Shown: piece by piece, positions 23,301 through 35,300 of the stretch | Numbering within the stretch: position 1 is the stretch's first letter | How the letters are laid out: the number at the start of each line of letters is the position of its first letter | Origin: Montifringilla adamsi | Lineage: Eukaryota > Chordata > Aves > Passeriformes > Passeridae | DNA length: 64,000 nucleotides | Assembly: GCA_017590115.1 (NCBI GenBank) | Contig: JAGGNK010003113.1 | Coordinates: 174,209-238,208 of the forward strand | Reading direction: 5' to 3' | Position numbers and translations under genes: made by a program | Notes under the pieces: model-generated | Seen by the model: only the letters and a program-made list of their open reading frames with translations | What the model was told of the DNA's origin: nothing | Databases searched by the model: none

Positions 23301-26300
23301 TTGGGCAAGGGAAAGGAATGTTAGGGGATATTTGACTGTCAGGGCCCTGTCCCTTCAAACACCCATTCCCTGTACTCCATAAGAAAATTCTATCCACAGA
23401 AACTCCTTTCCTGCTCCTGTGTGACTAGTGTACCCTGTGAAGTACAGAGCTGTATTTCCTTTCCTTCTATTGGTCTTGGCTCCTGGGAGGAGAAAACCCC
23501 TTTTATTCATGCCAGATGCTAACTACTGCTGCTCCTAAGGAAGGAGTGATCAGGATGAAGTGGGAATACAGCCCTTAGCCCACAAGGAACCTGGTCTTTA
23601 ATGAAGTTTCCCAAATCTTTACCCTCCATTTTTTCCCTGACTCTGCTCTGGATGGCAGATAAGGTACAGTGTGGATAAAAGCTGTGTCTGCCTCTCATGC
23701 CATGCCCTCCTTCAGTCCCTCCTGCCCGTTTCCTTCCTGGCCTCACCCCCAAGAGAATCGCATTTCACTGCTTATTCCTCAGCAGGGTTTGATGGTCACG
23801 GAGGACCCAATGCAGGAGGTCCTGTTTGTTATTTAACCTACTTTTCAGAGGCACAAGAACATCAAGTGACTCGCACAAGGTCGTCCATGAGTCAGTGACT
23901 CCTCTGGCGTGATGGCCAGAGCCTGCAGTCCCTGCTCCCACCACTAGATCCCTGTGCCCACAATCCATAGCACCACAACCATTCAATTAAGCTCCTGCAG
24001 CGCTTTAAATGTCGTGTATTCCTGGGTTTGACAGCAGTCTTGGCATTCTTGTGGAGCCTTGCCTTAGGAAATGACAACAGATGAGGTCAGGTCATTGTTA
24101 GCGATGCCCTTGGAAGCATCCCTGCCTGGTGCTGGGGCAGGCTCTGTGGTGCGGGTGCTGTCACAGCTGGGATGTGGCTCTTCCCAGGACCTGCAGCTCA
24201 GCTCTGGGGGAATCCAGCAGGACCTGCTGGACCAACACAGTCGGACAGGGAGCCCCAGGCTCTCTGCATGGGCAGATCTGTGTCCATGTGAGGGGGCTGG
24301 CAGGTACCAGAGGTAATGAACACATTGTGAAGAGAGAGGGAAGGAAGCGACTTATAAATAATATATTTGATGTATATTATATATATGATATAGTAACAGC
24401 AGCACTGGTTTGTTATGGTGTGCTTTTTTTTTTAATGTGTAATCTCGTAAGGCACTTACCCCTGTTCCTGACAACTCGATAAATTATTATTACCAATTCT
24501 ATATCTAATTGCCAGTTATTTCCCCCTAGACAATTTCAATCCGAAAAGTACCACTAGAAAGGCGCTTGGTGGGCTGCTTCCCAGAGCCTCCCTGGCTGTT
24601 TCTGGAGGCAGCCCCTCTTCCGCTGGTGAGCCCCACTTCTGCCAGCCTCGTGACCCCGTGTGCTGGCACAAACAATTGCATTTCTGTCGGGCTCATGACC
24701 CCACTTGTAACGGCGGTGACCCCCCTTGGGGTCAGGACCCCTCTCCTGCCCGGGGAACAGCTCCTGCCCAGCAGCTCTTGCTGAATGGCTCTTCCTCCCT
24801 CACTCCCTGTGTAGACCCGGCTGTTCCACACTAAGTTTGCCGATGTGAAATTTAGGTTAATCCATTTCCAAAGTGGATTAAGCTAACCCACACAAAGGCA
24901 CTTAGTATAAAATAAGAGTGTCCACATGGTGAGGCAGCACGGAATAGTGACTGTGCTTCAAACTCACATCCTGGCCAGTTTGTATCCTCTGCAAGCTCAC
25001 CAAATGGAGGGACAGGCACTCTGGTCCCAGGGGATGTGCTCTCTCAAATGGCTTTAAGCCGGTCTAGCTTGAAGCCAAAGGAAGTGCAAGGAGTAAACAA
25101 AGCCCAGCAATGAGAAGGGGTTAAAGCCCGCTCTGCTGAGGTTCTCGGCAAGACTCCTGTTCACCTTAAATGGTCAGGATTTTATTTTAGCTTCAGGGAG
25201 GAGCAGCAGCCATGGAGTTGGAAGGGAGTGTAGAGAAGTCCCTGTGGCTGGGGGCTCACAGGCCGCTGGCCTCCCAGCCATCCGCCTCCTGCAGAAGGCC
25301 CCCAGGGCTCCCATGCTTGCATTTCAGCCTCTGGCTCCATGACCAGCCTGGAAGAGATGGAAATGTAGTCAGTGATGCCCATTTTCACCTCTGGCCTCAG
25401 ATCTTCCTAAGCCACCCTCTTCCCTGGCAGTGAGGTGGTTAACACTGGAACAGATAACATCATAATTGGACATCCCCACTAACAAGCCATAAACCCAAAC
25501 CTGGCAGTTCCCATCCTGGCTCTGGCACCATTTCTGGTACCAGGCTATTGCTGGCTCAACACTGAACTGCTACACTTGGTTTATTTCATAAACCATTTCC
25601 TTTGTAACCATTAAATAGTGAAACATGATGTGGGCTGGGGAGGGGGATGCTGCAATCCGCCCATCACTGTGGTGGGGATCACCATCCCATCATGGTGATC
25701 CCAAACTAGGATAGAGCTCATTGACCCACTGCCCTCGGAGCCCAGCCTGGGAGCAGGTCCCAGCCTGGGGGATGCCGGGACCCCCAGCGCTGCCCTGCCA
25801 GAGCTGGGCCGCAGCATCCCCATCCTCCCGGGGATCTGGAGCCGGTGCCCTGCCCAGAGCTGTGCTGGGCAATCTGCTGGTTTCCCAACAGCCCTGCTCC
25901 GGCGTTCGGAGGCTGCGGCGGTGGGTGATGGTGCTGCCGGCAGCGCGGGGTCCTTCTGCTCCCGCGGAGCGAGGGAGAATCCTCGGGAACAAAAGGATTC
26001 GGCACCGCGGCACCCACCGCGCGGGGAAGGGGCTGCGGGACCCACCGCGCCCGGGGCTCGCTGCAGGGGCCCCGCACTTACACCCGCGCACGGCCGGACC
26101 CAGGGACGGAGCTCCCGGGGCCGCACCGAGCCGGGCGGGCACAGACTCCCCGGGTCGGGCCGTAACGGGCGGCAGCCCCCCGTGCTGTGCCGAGCGGAGG
26201 GTCCCCGGATCGGCTGCAGCCCCCTGGGCCGTGCGGAGCGGAGGATGCCCGGTTGGGTAGCGGCCCTCCCGGCCGATCCCAACCGATCCGTACCGTCCCC

Positions 26301-29300
26301 CGGCCGCGCATTCTCGCGCTCTCCAGCAGGCGCCCGGCCCTGGACATTGTCTCCTCCCGGGGAAGGGCCCTCCACAATGTGCTCTTCCAGGCGCGGCTCC
26401 GCGCCCCCCGCCGCGCCCGGCCCGGTGCGCCCGCCCCCCGCGGCCCCGCTCCCCTTCCNNNNNNNNNNNNNNNNNNNNNNNNNNNNNNNNNNNNNNNNNN
26501 NNNNNNNNNNNNNNNNNNNNNNNNNNNNNNNNNNNNNNNNNNNNNNNNNNNNNNNNNNNNNNNNNNNNNNNNNNNNNNNNNNNNNNNNNNNNNNNNNNNN
26601 NNNNNNNNNNNNNNNNNNNNNNNNNNNNNNNNNNNNNNNNNNNNNNNNNNNNNNNNNNNNNNNNNNNNNNNNNNNNNNNNNNNNNNNNNNNNNNNNNNNN
26701 NNNNNNNNNCGCCCCGCGGCCCCGGGAAGTTGCGGGTCGCCCGCCCGGCTGCCCGGCGGCGGGGGGGGGAGGGCGGCGCGTCCTTCCCCGCGCCCGGCGC
26801 GGCTCCCCCGCGCCCGGAAGAGCACAAAAGCGCCGAAGAAAGTGGGAGGAGGCGGCGGCGGGAGCGCTCCGTCCCCGGCCATCCCCGGGTACCGGCCCCA
26901 GCCATCCCCGGGCACCGGCCCCGCGCCGCCATCACCATCAGCCCCGACCCCGGGAGGGGATTGTGCTGGAAATAGCCGCCTCCCTGGAGGTAAAGCCCTA
27001 CTTACGTGTCAATCCTCGCCGCACGCTCAGCCCCGCACACGCACGGGCAGGGCTCCATCGCGGGTGTATCTATTTACCTGCGGGCGGGGGTAGGACGGGG
27101 ACGGGGACTCTCGCCCGGCGCCTCGCACCTCGCTGCCGCGGGGACACACGCGTGGGAACCGCGTCCCACCGGGGTCCCGTGGCCGTCGGGGAGGGTGGGG
27201 ACAGGGGGACCCCCGGCCGCTCAGCCCACAGCGCTGCTCCTCTTGGCCACCGCCTCCAAAACCGGGTCCGTCCCCCCCCCGGCACTCGCTTCCCGGTGCT
27301 GGGGGAAGAGCAAAGTGCCCTTTCACACCGCGCGGTATCAGTCACCGTCCCCACCTCGCATGGAAAAGCAAACGCCTGTGAGCAAGTTCAGGTGCGGGGG
27401 AGGCAGGTGCGGGGCTCCGGGGTGGTGGTGGTGGGAGTCGTGCAGCCCGGTCCCCCCTGCCCCGCGTTCAGCACCTCCCCGCTGAACAGCAGGAACGGGG
27501 CAGCGGCTCCGGCAAGGGGCTGCGGGGCCGCCCCTCGCCCGGGCAGCTCCCCGCGCCTCGGGGCTGTGGGAATGCTCGGGGGGTTCCCAGAAGAGCTCTT
27601 AGAGAAGGGGGAGGGGGCGAAGGGGATGAGCTTCCCTTCCTCTTCCATTTGCCGTTTGCCGTTAAAATTAAGTGTTTTGCCCATTTTCGGGAGCTAGGAA
27701 ATTACTCGGGTTTTGCCGGGTCCCGTAGAAATCGGCAGCAATCGCGGTAAATAAGGACGTAAGTGACCTGACAAAGAGCGCCGGGGATGTTCTCTTTGGT
27801 GTGGGAATTGTACACACGAGTAGGCAGCGCAGTCACAGCTCACCGCCGCCACAGCCCGCGTACACCCGTGTGCCGTGAGGCTTTCTCGGCTCTTTGAAGC
27901 GATGTCCACCACAGTATTTGCGGCCGCAGTACCAATCTTTGACCCGGAGTGTTTTATCTTCCATTAGTAAGCCTTTCTCTGCGCGGAACTGGTTAAGTTA
28001 GGGTCAAATCTGGTTCAATACCTTCTTGGCATGCTCAGAGGGCTGGGTTTAAACAGTGGCTGAGACGGAGATGAGGCTGCCTTCCTGCGAGCTCGTCCCT
28101 GCGCGCCGCTGCCGGGGGTCACGGCGCGGGGAGCTCTGCCCTGGCCAGGTTCGGCAGCTCTGGGGGCTGCCTGTGCCGGGCAGGTCGTGCACGGCACCGG
28201 CGTGGCAGTGGAGCAGCTCTGGGGGCTGGCAGTCACGCGTTGCCTTTTGTTGATTCTAAAAACACGGAACACGGCTGGTTCTGGTGGGAAGCTGAGCGTG
28301 CCTGTGTGCCGGGGAGGTTGCACGGCACACAGCCTCGGTTCCTGCTCCGCGGAAGGAAATCCCATCGGGATAGTAGGTTGTGGCGTGAAAGGACATGCTT
28401 TAAAATAAAAGGACTTAAAGAGAGAAAATAAACCGTCCTGAGACTCGGAGCTTGGCATATTAAACGTGAGGCACAGCATGTAAATGACTGGAGAGAGATT
28501 GGGAGGCAGTCCCCGAGAAACTGAACCTGGCTGTAAAATAAGCATGTTACCGATAGTCTTGCATATATTTACGAGGTTATAAGAGTAGCTTCCCCCGCTG
28601 CCCTGCTCCAGCCCGTGCTGTGGGAGGTTGCTCTCCAGGAGGAAGGGCTTTGGTGAAGAAACATTGTCTAGCAATTACAGCCTTGCCGTCCGGGGGGCTT
28701 GATTAGGTTCCTGGACCTGGCAGCGACTCGCTGTGTTCTTGGACCAGCCAGGGTGGCTGTCAATAGCCGGGGTTTCCAGCTTTATAGTACGAGGAGTAGT
28801 TTTCTAACTCTCAGCGAAGTTGGGAAGCTCAGCGGGCACTTGCAGGCACAGTGCTTGAAGATCGTGAATGGAAAGTGGGACAGAAATGTGGAGTGTGAGC
28901 CCTGCACATGTGAGTGTCTGCTTCTGCTGGGTAGAAAATATTGGCTGTGAATGTCTGTAGAGCAGCTGTGAATGTTGGACTGTAGATAAGGAGAGAAGCA
29001 AGGATTTTGTTTCCCAAACCCTGAGTGGTGCCGGGAGCCCTGCTCCGATGTTTGGGTGTGCCCTGTGAGCGTGCAGCAGCAGGATCTGACTTCCCCTTGC
29101 AGAGAGGAGCTCTGCTGCCTGACCCTTGATCGCTCAGTCCCTTGAACATTGGAAACAAAGCGATGGGACTTTACTGCGGGGTGAGGAGATCTCTCCGGAG
29201 AGCTGGGAAAGGCAGGAAGGAGGAGGGCGGCAGCAGCAGTGCCGGGGTTCAGGGTTTGGCTCTGGGCTGGCTGCTTGGGGCGCCACTGGCATTTCCATCT

Positions 29301-32300
29301 GTGCCACGAGTGGTGTGGAACTGGGGAAAAGGCAGCAGGTCCTGAGACAGGCACTGGTAATGGATTGCATTCTGTTTTCTAATGAAAGTTTCATTTGAAG
29401 TTTGTTTACAGGAAAGAAGAAATTAGCAGAGGGAATTCTCTTGAGAACCCAGAGAGGAAAAAGAATGAGCTGCCTGACTTGCAAGCCAAAAGAGGGTGGA
29501 AGGGTAGATTACATTTACCGTATTGCTCCGAGTCGTGGCTGTTGCTGCTGTTGAGAAATGCTTCCTTGTTTGGCTGGATGGGGAGCCCACTGCAAGGCTC
29601 AGCCTTCAGCCAGGTTACTGGCATTTAGGGAGATTCAGAGCTCCCACCTAGCCAGAAATTTTGATCTTGCTCTGGTGTCCTGTGCTCTGAGGCTGGATTT
29701 GTGCTGTGCTGTGCTGCTGTCCCTCTGCTCCTGGCTGTGGCTGGGCAGCCGGTGCTCTGGATGCTGCTGCTAGGGCCTCCTGTCCCTGGGATTGTCCCCG
29801 GTATGAGGAGGCAGTGCCAGCAGTTCATGGGCAGCACTTGGAGGTCACAGTGTTCAGCCTTTGGTCTCTGAGGGGTGTGCTGAGGCAGGAGTTTGCTGGT
29901 GGCCTCTGGTGCTCCTACAAGCAGTGAGGAATGCAGCCAAGGGCTAGTGCAGGATGCCAGAGCAGGAGTGATGGGTTCGGCCAGAGCCACTCTTGAGGCT
30001 GGGGCTTTGCTCTTTCTTTAGTAAAGAGGCACAAAGGTGTGAGGAGTTCCTGGGGCACTGTGGTGTGGGCAGAGCCGGGTGGCTGCCCGGACTCAGCAGG
30101 CAGTGGATGCTCTCTCCACAGTTCCCACTGCCAGGAAGGGTTCTACCTGCACGTTTGGCTTTGCATTCTGTTGGGGTGGGCAGTGTGAGCTGTGAGATGC
30201 TGGGAAGTTCACACTTCATCCTGTTGGCATTTTGGCAAAGGATATTAATGCTGGAAAGCAGAAAGCTCTGTCTGGAAAGCAGGGGGTGACTTTCTGCTGG
30301 TGGCTGAATCCTGGACTGGTGGAAGTGTGACAGCCTTGTTTAACTTGAGTCATTTATAGCTTATCAGTTTCTGGTTTGATAGCCAGAGTATTTCTAATAA
30401 TAGGTGAATGTTATTGCACCTCGAGAGAATTGTACACATTTATAAAGCACTTTGCCTCGCATGTGCATGCGAGGCATCCTTCGTGTCACTGCTTCTCCCC
30501 CGTGTGTGAGTGCATGGAGAACCTGATGCCTCCTGGGTTGTGGCCTGGGTGCTGAGGCTGGATGTCCTCTGCACCTGAGCCTGAACAACCTGAAAACATC
30601 ACGGGTCACTCCCTGGGCTCCTCCTCCTCACCGGACAGGTGAGAGACTGTGGGCAGCAAGGACCTTGGCATTTGCATTTGTCTCTTAAGCCTGACAGTAA
30701 TCTTGAGTAAGCCTTGTGAAGAAGGCCAGATATTAGGGTGGCTGCTTCCCTGCAAATGCTTACAATAAAGAGACTATTTATAGTTTGCAACAGGGAGACC
30801 TTTGCAGTTCTGTTCCTGTACGTACAAGATGGAGTTTCTGGAGAGGCAGGATTGCTTTGTGGCTGGTGTGGCAGCGGAGCCGTGCTGAGCCAGGGACAAT
30901 GTGCCTGTCCCTGCCTCCTGCTCAGGGACACCTGGGCACAGGGAGGCTGCTCAGGGACACCTGGTGGGTCTGGGGTCAGGGTGTCCCTGTGGGGGGCATG
31001 CATGGGGCTGTCGAGCCCTGTCCGTCTGTCCATCAGTCCATCCCTTGGTGCGTGCAGGGTTTCACAAGCTGTAAATTCCAGGAAACTCCCCGGGAGGCAC
31101 ATGGAGGGAGCAGGCTGGGGCCAGCACGAGCCCTGAGCCAGCAGATGTGTCTGCAGGGACAAGGAGCTGGGAGGAAAAGCACAAACCTGTCTTTAAAGAC
31201 ATTTGTTTGCTCACAATAAAAACTATCAGCCAGCGGCAGCCAGACAGGGCCGTTTTTATGAGGAGCAGGCGTAGGTTGGAGGGGTGCTGCCAATTACTGC
31301 TTACACGGAAAGGGAGCAGGGATTGTATTTTATCTCAGGACCAGGGGGAGGGTAAAAAAAACAAGAGCAGAGAGGTTTACAAGCCTTTGAAATGTTTCAA
31401 TCAAAGGAAAGCAGAGTTGAAAGCGGTTCTGGAAGCATTTTCGGTGTTCCCCTGCACCCCAGGGCTGTCTGTGCCCCTGGCTTTGGGAGGGGAGCAGGGA
31501 GAGGAAGGCAGATAAAGGGATCACCAGGAGGACCGTGTCCATACGGGAACACGTATCTGCTTCCTCCCAAGCTTTGCATTGGGAGAGTTCAGCCTGGGGA
31601 GGTCCCACAGCCCCTCCTCTCATTCAGGATCTCAGTGCTGCCTTTATGATGATGGTTTTGAAATCCTGTGGCTGACCTTTCCGGCACTGGAAGCGATCCA
31701 AGGGCTGTGTCTCGAAGTACTGTAAAGGTTAGTGAGAAGGGAAAGAGGGAGAGAGAAAATGTCCTTTGAGCTGCAGAAGTGGGAGAGAGGAATGTCATCT
31801 ATGCCATCGTCAGGGAACAGGCGGCTGGCTGGGGTCCCTGGCCTGAGCTGGGGTGTCCTTGTCTCACTGGGGACCTCACTCCCCCAGCCCCTTCCCAAGG
31901 TGTGTGCTGTCATTTTTTGATCAGGGTACAGAGGCAATACCCCTCTGGAGAGGTCTGGAGGAGCCTCCTCTACAGCATCAGGCAGTGCAGGTCTTTGGGG
32001 ATCCATACCTGTGTCCAGATATGCCCCAGAAGCTGCTCCTGCTGCTGCCAGTGCTCTGGTGATTCCTTGTGTAGCAGATGATTTGATCTCAGAAAAGTCC
32101 AAGTTGTTTTATGGAGCCATTTCTTGCCTGTCCTCAGCTCCCCCACGCCGCTGCCTCACCAGGAGCACACTGGGGTGGATGGAGATTAAAGGGTAAACTC
32201 CAGGGCTCAGCCATCCGCTCCTACAGGATGTGAGCTCTTTCTAATTGTCCTCAATTAGAGACAGTGCCATTGCTCAGGCAAGTCTTCAGGCAGGAAGCAG

Positions 32301-35300
32301 AGCCGTGGTCCCTGCTGGGGTAGCCACCTCGCCCTGCACAGGGAAGGGCTGCTTGCTGTGGCCTTGGGAAGCCCAAGGGGCCAGCAAGGCTTCTCAGGGC
32401 GGGGAACAGGAGCTGCCCAACCAATTGTTTTTAGGAAGGAGTGTGGTGAGGAGATGTTAAAGCCAGAGAAAAGAGGAAAGGAAATAGCTCCATGAGTTAA
32501 CCCTTTCCTGCTTGCCTCCAGGATGAGACGTCGGTGAGCAGCGAGGACTTTGATATGAACGACTCCACATGGATCTCAGCTGACCAGCACCTGAACTCCA
32601 GCCTGAGCCCCAGCCAGGACGAGAGCATGCGCAGCCCGCAGAACCTGCACGGCCATGAGGACGGTGAGTCCCCCGGCGGGCGGGAAGAGCCCCACGCCTC
32701 TGCCACAGGATGTTTTTGTGACTGATTAAACATTAACCAGTCCTTTCTGATCAGGTGTCCCACCTGTGGGATGGATTTCATATCAGCTCAGAGCTGGCTT
32801 CCAGTCCTTCCAATTTAGCCTCTGGGTTCCTGCTCAGCCAAGGCCCTGTCCAGCTCATAGCTGATGGTCCTTCTGCCTGGAGCTGTCTCCCAGCTCCTCC
32901 AGAAACAGGTTACTAAATCCCCTTCTAAGGGGAGGACTTTGTTCCCCACATCCTCTTCCCAGGTGATGAGGAGAGCCCTGTTAGTTCTGAACACAGGGAG
33001 GATGCCAAGGCTTTGCAGCAGTCACAGGTTTCCGTGTTTGGAAAGCTGCACCTTTGACAGGTCTTGCATCCCCCAGGCAAGAAATTGTGAATAATCTGCA
33101 GCAGCCACAGCCATGCTGTGCGGGGTGAACGTGGGTGTCTCCTCCCTCGGGGCGGGCGGCTGGAAGGACTGAAAGCAGCACACGTGGGCTGGGTGGGAGG
33201 AAGAGCTTTGTGAAGAGAGGTGGTGTGTTGCGTCTGTGAAACATGCAAGCCTAAAATACAAGAGCAAGTAAATAAGTGGTAGAAGTATGAGTTCAGGTCA
33301 GAGTTCAGCGCTGTGATGCTTGGGAGGATTTGGTGGTTGCACTGTTACTGGCTTTTGCTCAGGAGGTTGAATCTCTCATTGTCCCAGCCTGGCTGCTGCT
33401 GGGAGGAGCAGAGGAATCTGAGGAACAACTGAGACTGGGTTGGTCCTGCTTTAAGAAAGGGGACTGGGAAACCACCCCTAAGGAAAGAAAAGGCTTTTGT
33501 GCTGGCAGGTCTCCTTGGGATGGCTTGCTGGTGGTGTGGCCAGTGGTAGGGATGGTAGAGACAGAAGGGGCAGCAGGGACACTGCTCTCTTCAGTCCAGT
33601 GAGTTGTGGCACCTCAGTTTTCATTACAAGTCTGCAGTTTTGGGAAACTGCTGGTTTTCCCTAGCCAGCCCCAGCCCCGGAGCCAAGCAGCCTTGGTGAG
33701 GATGTGAAACCTGACTGCACAGCACTGCATCCCGGTGGTGGGACGGGCACTTCTGCTTGCCCAGGGCCCCAAGGGGCTGTGTCTTGGCAGGAGAAAGAGT
33801 GTTTTGGTAGTGAGACAGTGGCTCCCATAGAAGCTTTTGGCTCTTCAGGACTAGGCTGCAGCCTCCACCCCAACAAGCCCAGCCTCTCATCCCTGCAGCC
33901 TGACTGGGTCTCTCTGTACCCCCTGAACTTTGCCATTCTCACATTGGGACATTTGAGGATTGTGACTTAGCCCTCACCACTGAATTCCCAAGTCTCATTT
34001 ACAATCTAGAATGACACAGTTTTGATCCCTTTGCTGAACATTATTATTCAACAGGACAGTAATTTAATAAGGGACTCACGTATTTAGGCAAATCAAGATG
34101 TTCTCACTAAATCTAAATCCTCTCTCTCTCTCTCTCTCTGCGCCCTCTTAGGAATTGCTTCCAATTTTTCATGCCCTGTGGTTTTCCTTCAGAAGCAGGT
34201 GTCCTCTTTGGGGCTCTTCTTGGCTCCTGTAATTTCTTTTGTAAGGTTCAGTGATGAGAAATAAAGCAGAAATAGTCCCCTAGGATAGTCCCTGTGTCCC
34301 TGTTGTCAGCATCAGCTGACCTGGGTAGACTTTGGTGGATCAGAAGTGATGGTGTCAAAAAAATAAGCAAGCCAAGCCCAGGGTGACAAATGAGACCCAT
34401 ACAAAAAACCCCAGGAATTGTAATTTTCACCAGGCTGTCACACTTCAGAAGCATTTTGTGGACTGAGGTTTTGTGCCTATGGGAATGTCCATGATCTGTA
34501 TCAGAGCTCTAAGTACAGACTGATGCTGCCTCATGCCAGTCCCTCTGCCAAACCAATGCTCCCACCCAGGAATGGAGCACAAGAGTGGGAAGGGAAGAAG
34601 GACAATGGAGTAACCCAGGAGGACAGTGGGTGCTTAAAGGAGAGGAGCACAGAGCAGAGGAGCATGTTGTGAGAGGAAAAGCAGGTTACTGCTGTGAGGA
34701 AGGGAACGTGCACAATCAAAATCTCGACCAGTCTTCAGTTTCCTCTTCTCTCGACCTATGAAAGCTCTTTTTTTTTTTTTTGGAAACAAGTGTGTTTTCC
34801 GGGTTCACCCAAGCTTGCTAAGGTTGTGCAAAAAATATGAGTAACCAGCCCACATAAGTTGTGGAGCCTCATTGGAGCCCAGCTGGCCAAGCTGCCAGCA
34901 CAGAGTGCCTGCACTGGGGCAGCCCAAGTACTCCCATGCTTGAAGTTTGCCCACATTTCCTGTGCTCAGTTGTCCCCTGTGCCCTGCAGGAGTCCTGCAG
35001 AGCTCCAGCCAGTGCTAAAGTGAGCCTCACACATTCCCTGCAGCCAGGCTGGGCTCAGCTCTGGGCATCCTGGAGCTGCAGAGGGATCTGGGATCCACAT
35101 CCTTCAGTTGGGAGCTTGTTCAGGACTGGATACTCTCCGCCTTCAGGAAAACCTTCTGAGTTACTAAATTTGTCCTGCCTGCTGCTGTTTGACGGGTGTG
35201 ATGCTTGGAGTGTGTCTTCAGTGAAAGGCTTGCTAAAGTATAAAGTTTTAATGAAGAGTTGCCTAGTAGGAGAGCAGTATCATCTGACAGGCTTGTTAAA

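Larger units (their letters stand above)
16545..32521 (+). other. NOL4L: NOL4L intron between exons C and D (16 kb)
   Basis: This is the largest intron in the window. It contains a CR1 copy (18697-18914), a short telomere-like run (19191-19207), MIR-like relics (about 22815-22880 and 23845-23950), hAT-like copy B (24628-24762), a hairpin at 24852-24886, a large CpG-rich block with an assembly gap (25900-28200) and an 11-bp-arm palindrome (30453-30476). No coding exon is recognised. Confidence 0.85.

Noticed and set aside
25611..27697. Long open frames across the N gap
   Set aside because: Unknown bases do not produce stops, and the flanking sequence is stop-poor from high GC. No domain is visible.
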